The position numbers were made by a program, and so were the translations under genes. From Lachnospiraceae bacterium (GTDB lineage Bacteria > Bacillota > Clostridia > Lachnospirales > Lachnospiraceae), in the NCBI GenBank assembly GCA_030536455.1, contig JAUNPZ010000013.1:1161-43630 (forward strand): 42,470 bases of DNA, given 5' to 3'. Positions 15,715 to 24,678 of the stretch are shown here, piece after piece. How positions within the stretch are numbered: the stretch's first letter is position 1; each line of letters begins with the position of its first letter. The notes under the pieces were generated by a model. The model saw only the letters and a list, made by a program, of their open reading frames with translations, had not been told where the DNA came from and did not search any database.

Positions 15715-17015
15715 AGCTCCACATAAACCCTCTCGCCTTTTTTCAGTCCCTCCCGGTTTCTCGGAATCAGCAGAAATCCGTCTGCCCGGGACAGGGATGA
15801 GATGCTTCCGGATTTGGTATACACCGGACAGGCGCCATATAACACTCCGGCTCCCATCTCTTCCTCCTCTTCCCTTACCTCCTGCAGCCGCACCAGCAGG
15901 CAGGTTTCTCTTCCCTGATTGCTGGAAACGTTTTCCTGCATCACAGCAGGAAGCAGCCGTTTCTTTGGAAGCCCAAGCTTCTTTTCCTGCCAGTCACATA
16001 AAAGCAGCCGGAACATCAGCCAGGCAGCCAGAGGATGGCCCGGAAGCCCGGCAAGAATGGTCTGCCTCTTCTGGTCGCAGGCAAGAATCGTCGGCTTCCC
16101 CGGCTTGATGGAGATTCCATGGGTCAATATCGTTCCCGCAGCCTGCTCCAGCGCGGATAATGAATAATCCTTTTCCCCCTTCGAGCTTCCTCCGGACAGC
16201 ACCACGATGTCGCTCTGCTCACTGCCCCGAAGCACAGCCTGGCAAATGTCTGATTCCACATCGCCGGTACGGATGCATTCCCGGACCAGAAAGCCGTTCT
16301 CCTCCGCCAGTGCGGCCAGGGACCAGGAATTAATGTCCCGGATTCTGGATTCCGGCATGCTCCCATTTTCCTCCGTCTGCTCCTTTGTCGTCCCATCTTC
16401 TTCCATTCCGCCTTCCTCCGGGTCCGTCAGTTCATCCCCTGTCGAGATAATCGTAACGGTGAATGGTTCCGCCACCAGCACCTTTTTTATCCCCAGGGAA
16501 GCCAGCATCCCGATTTCCCGTGATGTAATCTTCTGGCCCCTTCGAATCAGGCGCTCCCCCTTCCGGATATCCTCTCCAATCTGCGCGATATTTTCTCCCG
16601 CGCTTACGCTTTTGTTTACAAGAATCTTATCCGCCGCATAAGCCTCACAGTATTCCGCCATCACCACCGCAGCTGCGCCCTCCGGAATCATGGAACCGGT
16701 CTGAACCTGGGCCGCCTGTCCGGACTCCAGCGGAATCCGGGCCTTTTTTTCGATGGGAATCCGCTCTGCCACCTCCAGAAAAACCGGATTGGACTCGCCT
16801 GCTCCAAAGCTGTCCTCTGCAAGAACAGCAAAGCCGTCCACCGTAGAACGGCGGAATGACGGCACATTTTCCCCGGCATATACATCACAGGCGCAGACCC
16901 GGTTCCGGGCCTCCCGGCTCTTCACCCACTTCACCTGTACAGGAAATGACTGCGTATGCCTTTCCAGCTTCTCCCGCGCCTCCTGCAGGGTATCGGTATG
17001 CAATAGCTTCATCAT
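15708..17015 (-). CDS. moeA: MoeA, molybdopterin molybdenum/tungsten transferase
   Basis: The 435-residue protein is a single-unit MoeA. Motifs are the VPSFRRSTVDGFAV segment near residue 50, TGSMIPEGAAAVV near 107, STGDEL near 190, SGGSSKGEKDYS near 272 and GLPGHPLAAW near 330. It catalyses metal insertion into MPT-AMP, the last step of cofactor formation. An acidic loop of about 30 residues rich in Glu interrupts the fold just after STGDEL. The start ATG at 17015 overlaps the stop of the ABC ATPase gene as ATGATG, so the two are coupled. Transcribed together with tungstate uptake genes, it probably serves the tungsten cofactor of the nearby oxidoreductase. Confidence 0.93.
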   Translation of the reverse strand: MMKLLHTDTLQEAREKLERHTQSFPVQVKWVKSREARNRVCACDVYAGENVPSFRRSTVDGFAVLAEDSFGAGESNPVFLEVAERIPIEKKARIPLESGQAAQVQTGSMIPEGAAAVVMAEYCEAYAADKILVNKSVSAGENIAQIGEDIRKGERLIRRGQKITSREIGMLASLGIKKVLVAEPFTVTIISTGDELTDPEEGGMEEDGTTKEQTEENGSMPESRIRDINSWSLAALAEENGFLVRECIRTGDVESDICQAVLRGSEQSDIVVLSGGSSKGEKDYSLSALEQAAGTILTHGISIKPGKPTILACDQKRQTILAGLPGHPLAAWLMFRLLLCDWQEKKLGLPKKRLLPAVMQENVSSNQGRETCLLVRLQEVREEEEEMGAGVLYGACPVYTKSGSISSLSRADGFLLIPRNREGLKKGERVYVELW

Positions 17016-17719
17016 TCTATCAGCAATTCTCCTTTTATAAATTTTCCGGCCAGCGGATGACCGGGACTTTCAAAAAATGCTTCCGTCTCCTGTCCTTCCA
17101 CGACCCGCCCCTCATGTAAAAGCACCACATAATCGGCAAGCCTTCTGGCCTGCGCCAGATTATGGGTCACCAGAAGAATCTTGGTCTGTCCTTCCCTTCG
17201 GATTTTTAACAGAAGCTTCTCAATCTCCTGGGTGGTATACGAGTCGATGCTGGCGCATGGTTCATCCAGAAGAAGCAGCTTCGGGCAAAAGGAAAGCGCT
17301 CTGGCCAGCGAAACCTTCTGAGCCTCGCCCAGAGAAAGCCGGTCCGCCCGCTTGTCCAGCAGCGGCTCCAGCCCTAATTCCCGGCTCAGCCGCTCCACCG
17401 TCTCCCGGATTTCCCCGGACGGCCATTTCCGGATTTTCAGCGGACAGGCAATATTCCTTCTCACCGTGGTATCCAGAAGATAGGGCTGCTGAAACACCAT
17501 GGTCACATCCTTCTGCGGAATCCTCCGGCTTTTGTCATACCAGATTTCTCCCTCCTCTGCCTCCAGAAGACCGGCCGCCACCTGCAGAAGCGTGGATTTC
17601 CCGGCTCCGTTCGGACCGACCACCGCCGTAACCGGATGCTCCGGAATGACCAGACGGCCGATGTCCAGCGCCAGACGGCCCTGGTAATATTTCTTCACCT
17701 GCTTGAATTCCAGCTGCAT
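17012..17719 (-). CDS. tupC: Tungstate ABC transporter ATP-binding protein
   Basis: The 235-residue ATPase has Walker A GPNGAGKST at 35-43, a Q-loop within VFQQPYLLD, signature LSLGEAQKVSLARA, Walker B LLLLDEP and the switch His in LLVTHN. It lacks the C-terminal TOBE/Mop domain usual in molybdate ModC, which fits Tup-type tungstate importers. It energises uptake through the permease encoded upstream. The 51-nt gap to tupB contains an 8-bp GC hairpin at 17736-17754 that could temper expression. Assignment to tungstate rests on the neighbouring binding protein and tungstoenzyme. Confidence 0.9.
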   Translation of the reverse strand: MQLEFKQVKKYYQGRLALDIGRLVIPEHPVTAVVGPNGAGKSTLLQVAAGLLEAEEGEIWYDKSRRIPQKDVTMVFQQPYLLDTTVRRNIACPLKIRKWPSGEIRETVERLSRELGLEPLLDKRADRLSLGEAQKVSLARALSFCPKLLLLDEPCASIDSYTTQEIEKLLLKIRREGQTKILLVTHNLAQARRLADYVVLLHEGRVVEGQETEAFFESPGHPLAGKFIKGELLIE

Positions 17720-17770
17720 CTTCTACCTCTTTTCCTGCGTGGCCGCGCCACGCACCCTTCCTGTCCGCAG

Positions 17771-18466
17771 TCAGTCCCGTCGGCCTCTCTGGCAGCCGTA
17801 GAGCAGCGTATTGATCAGGAATGACAGAGCCAGCAGGATCAGCCCCACTGCCACCGCCCGTTCAAAATTCCCCATTCCCTTTAGCTGGGAGATATAGGTG
17901 GTCATCACACGGGTTTTCCCTTCGATATTGCCGCCCACGATCATCACCGCTCCAACCTCGGAGATTCCTCTGGAAAACCCGGAAATCACCGCCGTCATCA
18001 GCCCATACCGCAGTTCAAACAGGAACAAAAGCGCCGTGTCCAGCCGCCCCGCTCCAAGGGTTCTGGCCAGACGGGAGATCTTCTCCTCCTTTTCCTGCGC
18101 CGCATTTATGGTAAGGCCAAGAAGAATCGGGAGAATCAACAGCGTCTGCGCGATTATCATCGCCGCCGGCGTATAATTCAGGCGGAGAAAGCCCAGCGGC
18201 CCCCGGCGCATCAGCACCACATAAACCAGAAGCCCTCCAAGAACCGGAGGCATGCCCATCAGCGTATAGATGACACGCATCAGCACATGCTTTCCCCGAA
18301 AGGAATGTCCTGCAATCCAGATTCCGGCGGGAACTGCCCCGGCTCCCGCCAGGAAAAGAGCGCTTAAGGAAACCCACAGCGACAGTCCTACTACTTCAAA
18401 CACCTCCGCATCCAGGGAAATGATCAGAAAAAATGCCTCCCGGATGCCCTTTCCTATCAGATCCAT
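17771..18466 (-). CDS. tupB: Tungstate ABC transporter permease
   Basis: The 231-residue protein has five or six membrane helices and a typical inner-membrane permease EAA loop: residues around 120-165 with SRLARTLGAGRLDTALLF, where the ATPase docks. The GMPPVLGGLLVYVVLMRRGPLG segment is characteristic of TupB/WtpB-like permeases. The short length matches TupB. It follows the binding-protein gene after 6 nt. It forms the membrane channel for tungstate taken from the lipoprotein. Confidence 0.92.
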   Translation of the reverse strand: MDLIGKGIREAFFLIISLDAEVFEVVGLSLWVSLSALFLAGAGAVPAGIWIAGHSFRGKHVLMRVIYTLMGMPPVLGGLLVYVVLMRRGPLGFLRLNYTPAAMIIAQTLLILPILLGLTINAAQEKEEKISRLARTLGAGRLDTALLFLFELRYGLMTAVISGFSRGISEVGAVMIVGGNIEGKTRVMTTYISQLKGMGNFERAVAVGLILLALSFLINTLLYGCQRGRRD

Positions 18467-18472
18467 ACGCCC

Positions 18473-19342
18473 CTATTTCCCTGCATTCGGCACGAACAGC
18501 GGCGCTCCGTACTGCTCCGCGCCGTACTCTCCAATCTGCTTCTGGGTCTCATCCGAAAGAATCCACTCCCGGAATGCCTTTGCGCCCTCGTGATGGATGC
18601 TTTCATTCTTATCCGGATTCACGCAGATTACACCGTACTGATTATATAAAATCCCGCTCTCATCCTTCTCGCAGACGACCGCCAGGTCGGTATCTCCTCC
18701 TGTATTCAGCCAGGTTGCACGGTCGCTTAATGTATAGGCCAGCTTCTCATTGGCCATCTCAATCACCGCCCCCATGCCGGTTCCGGCCTTCACATACCAG
18801 CCGCCCTCCGGATTTTTTCCGCATTTTTCCCAGATGGAGCACTCTTTTTTATGCGTACCGGAATCGTCACTTCTGGAAATGAACGTGGATTCGGTATCAT
18901 AAAGCGTCTCAAATGCCTTCAGCGCATCGTGACCGGCCGTCTGCCGGATTCCGGCCGGGTCCTCCTTCGGACCGATCAGCACATAATCGTTGTACATCAC
19001 ATCAAACCGGCCGTCCGCATCGGCATGTCCATGCTCCACGAACGCCCGCTCCGCAGCCGGAGAATGAACCAGCAGCACATCGGCCTCCCCATTCTCTCCC
19101 ATCTTCATGGCCTCGCCGGAGCCAACCGATACCACGCTCACCGAATATCCGGTCTTCGCTTCAAAATCCGGAAGGACCGCATCCAGAAGACCACTGTCCT
19201 TGGTGCTGGTGGTCGTGGCCAGAATCAGCGTCTTGGAGGCTTCCTCCTTCTTCTGTCCGCAGCCGGCCAGCAGTCCGCCAGACAAAGCCGCCGCCAATAA
19301 CATGCCTCCCAGTATCCCATATCTGCTTTTGATTTTTTTCAT
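18473..19342 (-). CDS. tupA: Tungstate-binding lipoprotein
   Basis: The 289-residue protein starts with a lipoprotein signal; lipobox LLAGC gives Cys28 as the mature end. The mature part opens with ILATTTSTKDSGLL: the TTTST stretch (residues 43-47) is the hallmark of TupA and lines the oxyanion pocket. Further family features are VSVGSGEAMKMGENGEADVLLVHS and FISRSDDSGTHKKE. TupA prefers tungstate over molybdate by orders of magnitude in characterised members. The start at 19342 is chosen because the ATG at 19351 has its ribosome site only one base away. It is the first gene of the operon behind a strong promoter with a palindrome. Confidence 0.94.
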   Translation of the reverse strand: MKKIKSRYGILGGMLLAAALSGGLLAGCGQKKEEASKTLILATTTSTKDSGLLDAVLPDFEAKTGYSVSVVSVGSGEAMKMGENGEADVLLVHSPAAERAFVEHGHADADGRFDVMYNDYVLIGPKEDPAGIRQTAGHDALKAFETLYDTESTFISRSDDSGTHKKECSIWEKCGKNPEGGWYVKAGTGMGAVIEMANEKLAYTLSDRATWLNTGGDTDLAVVCEKDESGILYNQYGVICVNPDKNESIHHEGAKAFREWILSDETQKQIGEYGAEQYGAPLFVPNAGK

Positions 19343-19420
19343 ATCCTGCATGCCTTCTTTTCTTTTGGTTTATTAACGAAATGCATCCGCCCCAGGTTTT
19401 CGGGAAACTGCACTATTTTT

Positions 19421-19449
19421 ATTATAGCATTTTACATTTTTTGTGTAAA
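19421..19449 (-). promoter_or_regulatory. Promoter of the tungsten operon
   Basis: On the minus strand TTTACA (19449-19444) and TATAAT (19426-19421) are separated by exactly 17 nt. Transcription should begin near 19413, about 70 nt before the tupA start. It is the only strong promoter seen ahead of the nine genes from tupA to the alcohol dehydrogenase. Confidence 0.75.
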
Positions 19450-19453
19450 GTGC
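19427..19453 (-). promoter_or_regulatory. Palindromic operator candidate in the tup promoter
   Basis: GCACTTTACA, 7 nt, then TGTAAAATGC: 9 of 10 positions in the arms are complementary. The left arm covers the -35 hexamer and the right arm ends directly at the -10, so a bound protein would block polymerase. The regulator is not encoded in the window in any obvious form. Confidence 0.55.
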
Positions 19454-19463
19454 AAAAATCCGG

Positions 19464-19508
19464 AATAAAAAAACGGTAAACTGCATGAACCTAAGCAATT
19501 TACCGTTT
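19464..19508 (-). terminator. Terminator after engB
   Basis: A 14-bp stem with one mismatch (arms at 19495-19508 and 19471-19484, core AAACGGTAAA) is followed on the minus strand by a run of T. It closes the lon-engB transcript just before the tup promoter. Confidence 0.85.
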
Positions 19509-19515
19509 CTTCGTT

Positions 19516-20130
19516 CTATTCTGCTTCTCCTTCGTCTGCCGCCGCAGGCGATGCCTCCCGCTCAATCAGGTCCAGGATTTCGTCCCGTCCCTGCTTCGTC
19601 TCCGCTGAGAATGGAATCAGGATATCCCCCTTCTCCATGCCAAGCCCCTCTCTTACAAGCTTCACCTGCCTGGCAATCTGGCTCCGCTTCAGCTTATCCA
19701 TCTTGGTCGCGATGATGACCGGACGGTAGCCGTTATAGATAATCCACTCGTACATGGTCTTATCGTTGGCAGACGGCTCGTGGCGGATATCCACCAGCAG
19801 GAATACCATCTTTAAGACCGGGGATTTCCTCAGATAATTTTCAATCATCTTTCCCCACTTGGCCTTGGCCTCCTGGGATACCTTGGCATAGCCGTAGCCC
19901 GGCAGGTCCACGAAATACAGCGCATCGTTGATGTTGTAGAAATTGATGGTCTGGGTCTTGCCAGGCTGGGAGGAGGTTCTGGCAAGAGATTTCCGGTTCA
20001 TCAGGGCATTGATCATCGAGGATTTGCCCACATTGGACTTTCCGGCAAATGCAAATTCCGGCAGGGTATTCGCCGGAAGCTTGCTGGTGATGCCGCATAC
20101 CGTCTCCAAATTTACATTTTTAATTATCAT
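19516..20130 (-). CDS. engB: Ribosome biogenesis GTPase EngB/YsxC
   Basis: The 204-residue protein is the TRAFAC-class GTPase needed for large-subunit assembly. G1 reads GKSNVGKSS near residue 30, G3 DLPGYG near 75, and G4 TKMDK near 142. The length matches the family. The start at 20130 has AGAAGGAG at a good distance and overlaps the end of lon by 11 nt. The lon-engB order is common in Firmicutes. A terminator follows. Confidence 0.97.
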   Translation of the reverse strand: MIIKNVNLETVCGITSKLPANTLPEFAFAGKSNVGKSSMINALMNRKSLARTSSQPGKTQTINFYNINDALYFVDLPGYGYAKVSQEAKAKWGKMIENYLRKSPVLKMVFLLVDIRHEPSANDKTMYEWIIYNGYRPVIIATKMDKLKRSQIARQVKLVREGLGMEKGDILIPFSAETKQGRDEILDLIEREASPAAADEGEAE

Positions 20131-22459
20131 GTTCTTCTCCTTCTGCAAAAGCTTCCGCAAGCACATCCTCCATGCTCTTCACATAGACAATCTCCAGGCC
20201 TTTGGTAATCTCTCTGGAGAGTTCACTGATGTCCGCCCGGTTCTTGTCCGGCACCAGCACCTTTTGGATGTGCGCCATCTTGGCCGCCAGAATCTTCTCC
20301 TTCAGTCCGCCGATTGGAAGGACACGGCCCCGGAGGGTAATCTCTCCGGTCATCGCCACCTTGGCATAAACCTTTCTTCCGGTCACGGCAGAAAGCATGG
20401 CCGTGGCCATGGTGATTCCGGCGGATGGTCCGTCCTTTGGAACGGCTCCTTCCGGGATATGGATATGGATGTCATGCTTTTCAAAATAGTCATCGGCAAT
20501 CCCATACTGCGGGCATACGCTTCTCACATAGGTAAGGGCCGTCTGCGCCGACTCCTTCATCACATCACCCATCTGACCGGTCAGCTGCAGGACGCCCCTT
20601 CCCGGCATCACATTTACCTCAATCTGCAGCGTGTCGCCGCCGACGCTGGTCCAGGCCAGTCCACGCACGATGCCCACCTGGTCCTCCTCGTTGGCATCCT
20701 CAAAGGTAACGCGCTCCTTGCCCAGATATTTTTCCAGATTGCCCTCCGTCACCCGGATTGCTTTCTTCTTATCCTCCAGGAACTCTCTGGCCGCCTTGCG
20801 GCAGATATCGCCAATCCGGCGTTCCAGGTTCCGGACGCCGGCCTCTCTGGTATAGTTGTGGATGATTTTTTCCAGCGCATGGTCGGAGATGGAGACCTGC
20901 TCGGCCTTCAGTCCGTTCTGCTCCAGTTGCTTTCCAATCAGATATTCTTTGGCAATATGGAATTTTTCATTCTCCGTATAGCTGTTTACCTCGATCAGCT
21001 CCATACGGTCCAGAAGCGGGCCGGGGATGGTCTGGGTGGTATTTGCCGTCGCGATGAACATCACCTGGGATAAATCAATGGGGACCTCCACATAATGGTC
21101 GCGGAAGCGTACATTCTGCTCTCCGTCCAGCACCTCCAGAAGGGCGGAGGAGGTATCCCCCTTATAATCGCTGCTCACCTTGTCAATCTCATCCAGAAGC
21201 ATCAGCGGATTCGCCACACCTGCCTGGCGCAGTCCCTCCACCAGACGTCCCGGCATGGCGCCCACATAGGTTTTCCGGTGTCCCCGGATTTCCGCCTCGT
21301 CACGGATTCCTCCCAGGCTGATGCGGACATACTTCTTGTTCAGCGCCTTGGCCATGGACCTTGCGATGGAGGTCTTTCCGGTTCCGGGAGGCCCCACCAG
21401 ACAGAGGATGGTCCCGCCGCCCTTATCCGTCAGGGAACGGACCGCCAGATACTCCAGAATCCGCTCCTTCACCTTATCCAGACCGTAATGGTCCTCATTT
21501 AAGATTTCCTCTGCGTGGTGAATGTCGTTGTTGTCCTTAGACGCCTTTTTCCACGGAAGCTCCAGAAGCGTCTCGATGTAGGTCCGGATTACATTGCCCT
21601 CCTGGCTTCCGCCCGGCATGGTTTTCAACCGGTCAATCTCCTTTAACAGCTTATCCTTGACTTCCTTATCCGCCTTCAGCGCCTTTAACTGCTTCTTGTA
21701 TTCATCCGCATCGGATAATGGGTTATCCTCCCCCAGCTCCTGGCGGATAATCCGCATCTGCTCCCGAAGGATATAATCCTTCTGGTTCTTATCGATCGCC
21801 GCCTTTACCTTCATCTGGAAATCCCGCTTGATCTTCGCCACATCAATCTCCGTCACCAGGCTTTGGATCACATGCTCATAGCGCACGGAGAGGAACAGGC
21901 TCTCTAAGACCTCCTGACGCAGCGTATAATCCCAGGGAAGCTGGATGGCCGTCTGGTCCAAAAGCTCCTCCAGGTCATGAATCATCAGAAGATTCGGCAG
22001 AATCTCCTTCACCATGCGCGGATTAATCTTGCCGTACTCCTCCAGCTTTTCCTTCACCAGACGCATCATGGCCTCCGAAGCCACATAATCCAGCGGCTCC
22101 AAGTCTGCCCCTGCAGGCACGGTTTCCACCTCCGCAATCAGGTAAGCGCCCTCTGCGTCTAAGTCCATCAGCTCAGCCCGCTCCAGTCCTTCTACCATAA
22201 CGCGGACAATATTATCCGGCATCTTCACCAGCTGCTTCACCGAAGCGATGCAGCCCACCAGGAATAAATCCTCCTGCCGCGGGTCCATCACCTCTGACTG
22301 CCGCTGGGTAATCAAAAATACCTTCTGGTCCTCCACCATAGCCTTCTCCACCGCTGCAATGGACTTCTCCCGGCTCACATCAAAATGAATCATCATCTTC
22401 GGAAGCACGGTCAGTCCACGGAGGGCGATCGCCGGCAATGTATATGTTTTCTGCTCCAT
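20120..22459 (-). CDS. lon: ATP-dependent protease Lon
   Basis: The 779-residue protein has all Lon parts: an N-terminal substrate-binding LON domain ([16 protein letters not shown] start), a central coiled region, an AAA+ module with Walker [10 protein letters not shown] and Walker B LLDEIDK, and a C-terminal Ser-Lys protease. S679 in GPSAG and a Lys about 41 residues later in GGLKEK form the dyad. It degrades misfolded and regulatory proteins. Several ATG codons cluster at the start; 22459 is chosen because TGGAGGAA lies 5 nt before it. The in-frame ATG at 22471 would itself contain that site. A perfect hairpin stands just upstream. Confidence 0.97.
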   Translation of the reverse strand: MEQKTYTLPAIALRGLTVLPKMMIHFDVSREKSIAAVEKAMVEDQKVFLITQRQSEVMDPRQEDLFLVGCIASVKQLVKMPDNIVRVMVEGLERAELMDLDAEGAYLIAEVETVPAGADLEPLDYVASEAMMRLVKEKLEEYGKINPRMVKEILPNLLMIHDLEELLDQTAIQLPWDYTLRQEVLESLFLSVRYEHVIQSLVTEIDVAKIKRDFQMKVKAAIDKNQKDYILREQMRIIRQELGEDNPLSDADEYKKQLKALKADKEVKDKLLKEIDRLKTMPGGSQEGNVIRTYIETLLELPWKKASKDNNDIHHAEEILNEDHYGLDKVKERILEYLAVRSLTDKGGGTILCLVGPPGTGKTSIARSMAKALNKKYVRISLGGIRDEAEIRGHRKTYVGAMPGRLVEGLRQAGVANPLMLLDEIDKVSSDYKGDTSSALLEVLDGEQNVRFRDHYVEVPIDLSQVMFIATANTTQTIPGPLLDRMELIEVNSYTENEKFHIAKEYLIGKQLEQNGLKAEQVSISDHALEKIIHNYTREAGVRNLERRIGDICRKAAREFLEDKKKAIRVTEGNLEKYLGKERVTFEDANEEDQVGIVRGLAWTSVGGDTLQIEVNVMPGRGVLQLTGQMGDVMKESAQTALTYVRSVCPQYGIADDYFEKHDIHIHIPEGAVPKDGPSAGITMATAMLSAVTGRKVYAKVAMTGEITLRGRVLPIGGLKEKILAAKMAHIQKVLVPDKNRADISELSREITKGLEIVYVKSMEDVLAEAFAEGEEHDN

Positions 22460-22472
22460 CATTTCCTCCATA

Positions 22473-22498
22473 CGATGTGCGGATGCTGCTGCACATCG
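22473..22498 (-). promoter_or_regulatory. Inverted repeat immediately before lon
   Basis: CGATGTGC, 10 nt, GCACATCG forms a perfect 8-bp stem ending just upstream of the lon ribosome site. It could be an operator or a hairpin in the leader that gates translation. No CIRCE or CtsR box was recognised nearby. Confidence 0.45.
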
Positions 22499-22543
22499 GT
22501 ATCTCTTTCTGTTCTCTATCTTAAAAAAATCCTGCTTTCTCAA

Positions 22544-22592
22544 GAAAAAAAAGGAGGCGTTGCTGTTCCGATCTCCTGCAACATCCTCCTTC
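22544..22592 (-). terminator. Terminator after clpX
   Basis: On the minus strand AAGGAGG..GTTGC pairs with GCAAC..CCTCCTT and runs into eight T residues. It lies 8 nt after the clpX stop and separates clpX from lon. Confidence 0.88.
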
Positions 22593-22599
22593 TAAATGT

Positions 22600-23907
22600 C
22601 TATGCGATTTCTCCGTCCTGTTCCTTCTTAAACCGTTTGGAGAAGCTGCTTCCAGGCACAGCGGTATCCCGGTAGGTAATCTCCGGTTCGCCGTCTCCTG
22701 TAATCACATCTCTGGTAATCTTCACGATTCCGATGGTATCATCCGATGGAATCTCATACATCAGGTCTGTCATCACCTTTTCCAGAATGGAACGAAGCCC
22801 TCTGGCGCCGGTCTTGCGCTCCGCAGCCAGCTCCGCCACTGCCATCAGGGCGTCCTCGGTAAACTCCAGCTTCACATCATCCAGCTCAAACAGCTTCTGA
22901 TACTGCTTGGTCAGAGCATTCTTCGGCTGTGACAGGATCTGAACCAGGGTGTGCTTATCCAGCAGGCTTAAAGCCACCGTTACCGGCACACGGCCGATAA
23001 ACTCCGGAATCAGGCCGAACTTGGTCAGGTCCTGAGGAAGCGCCTGGTGAAGCAGTTCATCGATATCTGCCTTATTCTTCTCCACGATCGGCGCGTTAAA
23101 GCCGATGGAGCCGGAATTTAAACGCTGCTCCACAATCTTTTCCAGGCCGTCAAAGGCGCCGCCGCAGATAAACAGGATGTTCGTGGTATCAATCTGAAGA
23201 AGCTCCTGGTGCGGATGCTTTCTTCCGCCCTGCGGAGGAACGCTTGCAACCGTGCCTTCCAATATCTTCAGAAGCGCCTGCTGCACGCCCTCGCCGGAGA
23301 CATCACGGGTAATGGAAACATTCTCGGATTTCTTCGTGATCTTATCAATCTCATCTATGTAGATGATGCCGTACTCTGCTCTGGCGATGTCGTAGTCCGC
23401 TGCCTGAATCAATTTCAGAAGGATGTTCTCCACATCTTCACCTACATAACCAGCTTCCGTAAGCGCTGTCGCATCCGCGATGGCAAACGGAACATTTAAA
23501 ATCTTCGCCAGGGTCTGCGCCAGATAGGTCTTACCGGAACCGGTCGGACCAAGCATCAGGATATTGCTCTTCGCAAGGTCCACATCGATATGCTTTGATG
23601 TGGTCACTCTTTTATAATGATTATAAACGGCTACCGAAAGAACCTTCTTCGCTTCATCCTGTCCGATTACATACTCGTCCAGGAATGCCTTGATCTCCTT
23701 CGGCTTCATCAGATTGATGTCGCTGAATTCTTCGGTTTCTTCCTCTTCCGGTGCGTTCGCAAATTCTTCTTCCAAAATCTCGGAACAAAGCTCAATGCAT
23801 TCATCACAGATAAATACGTTATTGGAACCGGCGATTAATTTTCTCACCTGGTCCTGGGTCTTTCCGCAAAAGGAGCATCTGACCTTATCATCTGTTCTGA
23901 TCGGCAT
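22600..23907 (-). CDS. clpX: ATP-dependent Clp protease ATPase subunit ClpX
   Basis: The 435-residue AAA+ unfoldase recognises substrates and threads them into ClpP. The N-terminal zinc-binding domain has C11, C14, C34 and C37. Walker A is GPTGSGKT, Walker [10 protein letters not shown], followed by the sensor-1 and arginine-finger region and the IGF-type ClpP-binding loop region near residue 270, here SIGFNAP. The length is normal. It lies 24 nt after clpP and ends at a strong terminator. Confidence 0.97.
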   Translation of the reverse strand: MPIRTDDKVRCSFCGKTQDQVRKLIAGSNNVFICDECIELCSEILEEEFANAPEEEETEEFSDINLMKPKEIKAFLDEYVIGQDEAKKVLSVAVYNHYKRVTTSKHIDVDLAKSNILMLGPTGSGKTYLAQTLAKILNVPFAIADATALTEAGYVGEDVENILLKLIQAADYDIARAEYGIIYIDEIDKITKKSENVSITRDVSGEGVQQALLKILEGTVASVPPQGGRKHPHQELLQIDTTNILFICGGAFDGLEKIVEQRLNSGSIGFNAPIVEKNKADIDELLHQALPQDLTKFGLIPEFIGRVPVTVALSLLDKHTLVQILSQPKNALTKQYQKLFELDDVKLEFTEDALMAVAELAAERKTGARGLRSILEKVMTDLMYEIPSDDTIGIVKITRDVITGDGEPEITYRDTAVPGSSFSKRFKKEQDGEIA

Positions 23908-23931
23908 ACATCCACCTCGTTTCTACCAGCA

Positions 23932-24513
23932 TTAACGGCTGGTGATTACTTTATCAATGAGGCCGTAAGCCATCGCCTCATCTGCTGTCATATAGTTGTC
24001 TCTTTCGGTGTCTCTCTCGATAACCTCCAGCGGCTGTCCGGTGTTTGCCGCAAGAATTTCATTCAATTTCTTTCGGGTCTGCAGAATCTTTTCTGCCACG
24101 ATCTTGATTTCTGTCGCCTGTCCCTGTGCACCGCCGGATGGCTGATGAATCATCACTTCCGCGTTCGGAAGCGCCATACGCTTGCCCTTGGCACCGCCGG
24201 AAAGCAGGAATGCGCCCATGCTGGCTGCCATGCCGATGCAGATGGTCGATACATCGCATTTGATGTAATTCATGGTGTCATAGATTGCCAGTCCTGCCGA
24301 TACAGAACCTCCCGGACTGTTGATATACAGGGAAATGTCCTTGCTTGGGTCCTCAGACTCCAGGAAAAGGAGCTGCGCCACTACTAAGCTGGCAGTCACA
24401 TCATTTACCTCTTCCCCAAGGAAAATAATACGGTCCTTTAAAAGACGGGAATAAATATCATAAGTGCGCTCCCCGCGGCTGGTGGATTCTAATACATAAG
24501 GTACTAAACTCAT
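23932..24513 (-). CDS. clpP: ATP-dependent Clp protease proteolytic subunit ClpP
   Basis: The 193-residue serine protease has its complete triad: S98 in GMAASMG, H123 in MIHQPSGG and D172. It forms the barrel that works with ClpX. The start is at 24513 (MSLVPYV, the usual family start), with AGAGGT 6 nt before; a longer reading from 24546 adds a basic peptide that the family lacks. The gene follows tig after 165 nt that contain two RNA-type stems and no clear strong promoter. Confidence 0.97.
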   Translation of the reverse strand: MSLVPYVLESTSRGERTYDIYSRLLKDRIIFLGEEVNDVTASLVVAQLLFLESEDPSKDISLYINSPGGSVSAGLAIYDTMNYIKCDVSTICIGMAASMGAFLLSGGAKGKRMALPNAEVMIHQPSGGAQGQATEIKIVAEKILQTRKKLNEILAANTGQPLEVIERDTERDNYMTADEAMAYGLIDKVITSR

Positions 24514-24582
24514 GGAAACCTCTCCCTTCCACTTTTTTCTTTTCACTGCTTGTTAACGAAACTGTAACACAGCTTTCAAGAT

Positions 24583-24671
24583 AGGAAAGTTGCCGCCGGT
24601 CCCTGCCGGCTGACAGGGACTGCCGCAACCTTCCTGGTCCGGACTCCTTTGGGAATCCTTTATTTGATTTC
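24583..24671 (-). promoter_or_regulatory. Two stem-loops between tig and clpP
   Basis: On the minus strand GGATTCC-CAAA-GGAGTCC can pair fully as RNA, followed by a larger imperfect hairpin (about 24635-24583, arms AGGAAGGTTGC and GCAACTTTCCT with an inner GTCCCTG stem). No T-run follows the large hairpin, so it is not a standard terminator. It may stabilise or process the tig-clpP message. Confidence 0.5.
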
Positions 24672-24678
24672 TGAATAA

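Noticed and set aside
17736-17754. 8-bp GC hairpin between tupB and tupC as a terminator
   Set aside because: No T-run follows on the minus strand and the downstream genes clearly belong to the same function; kept only as a possible modulator.
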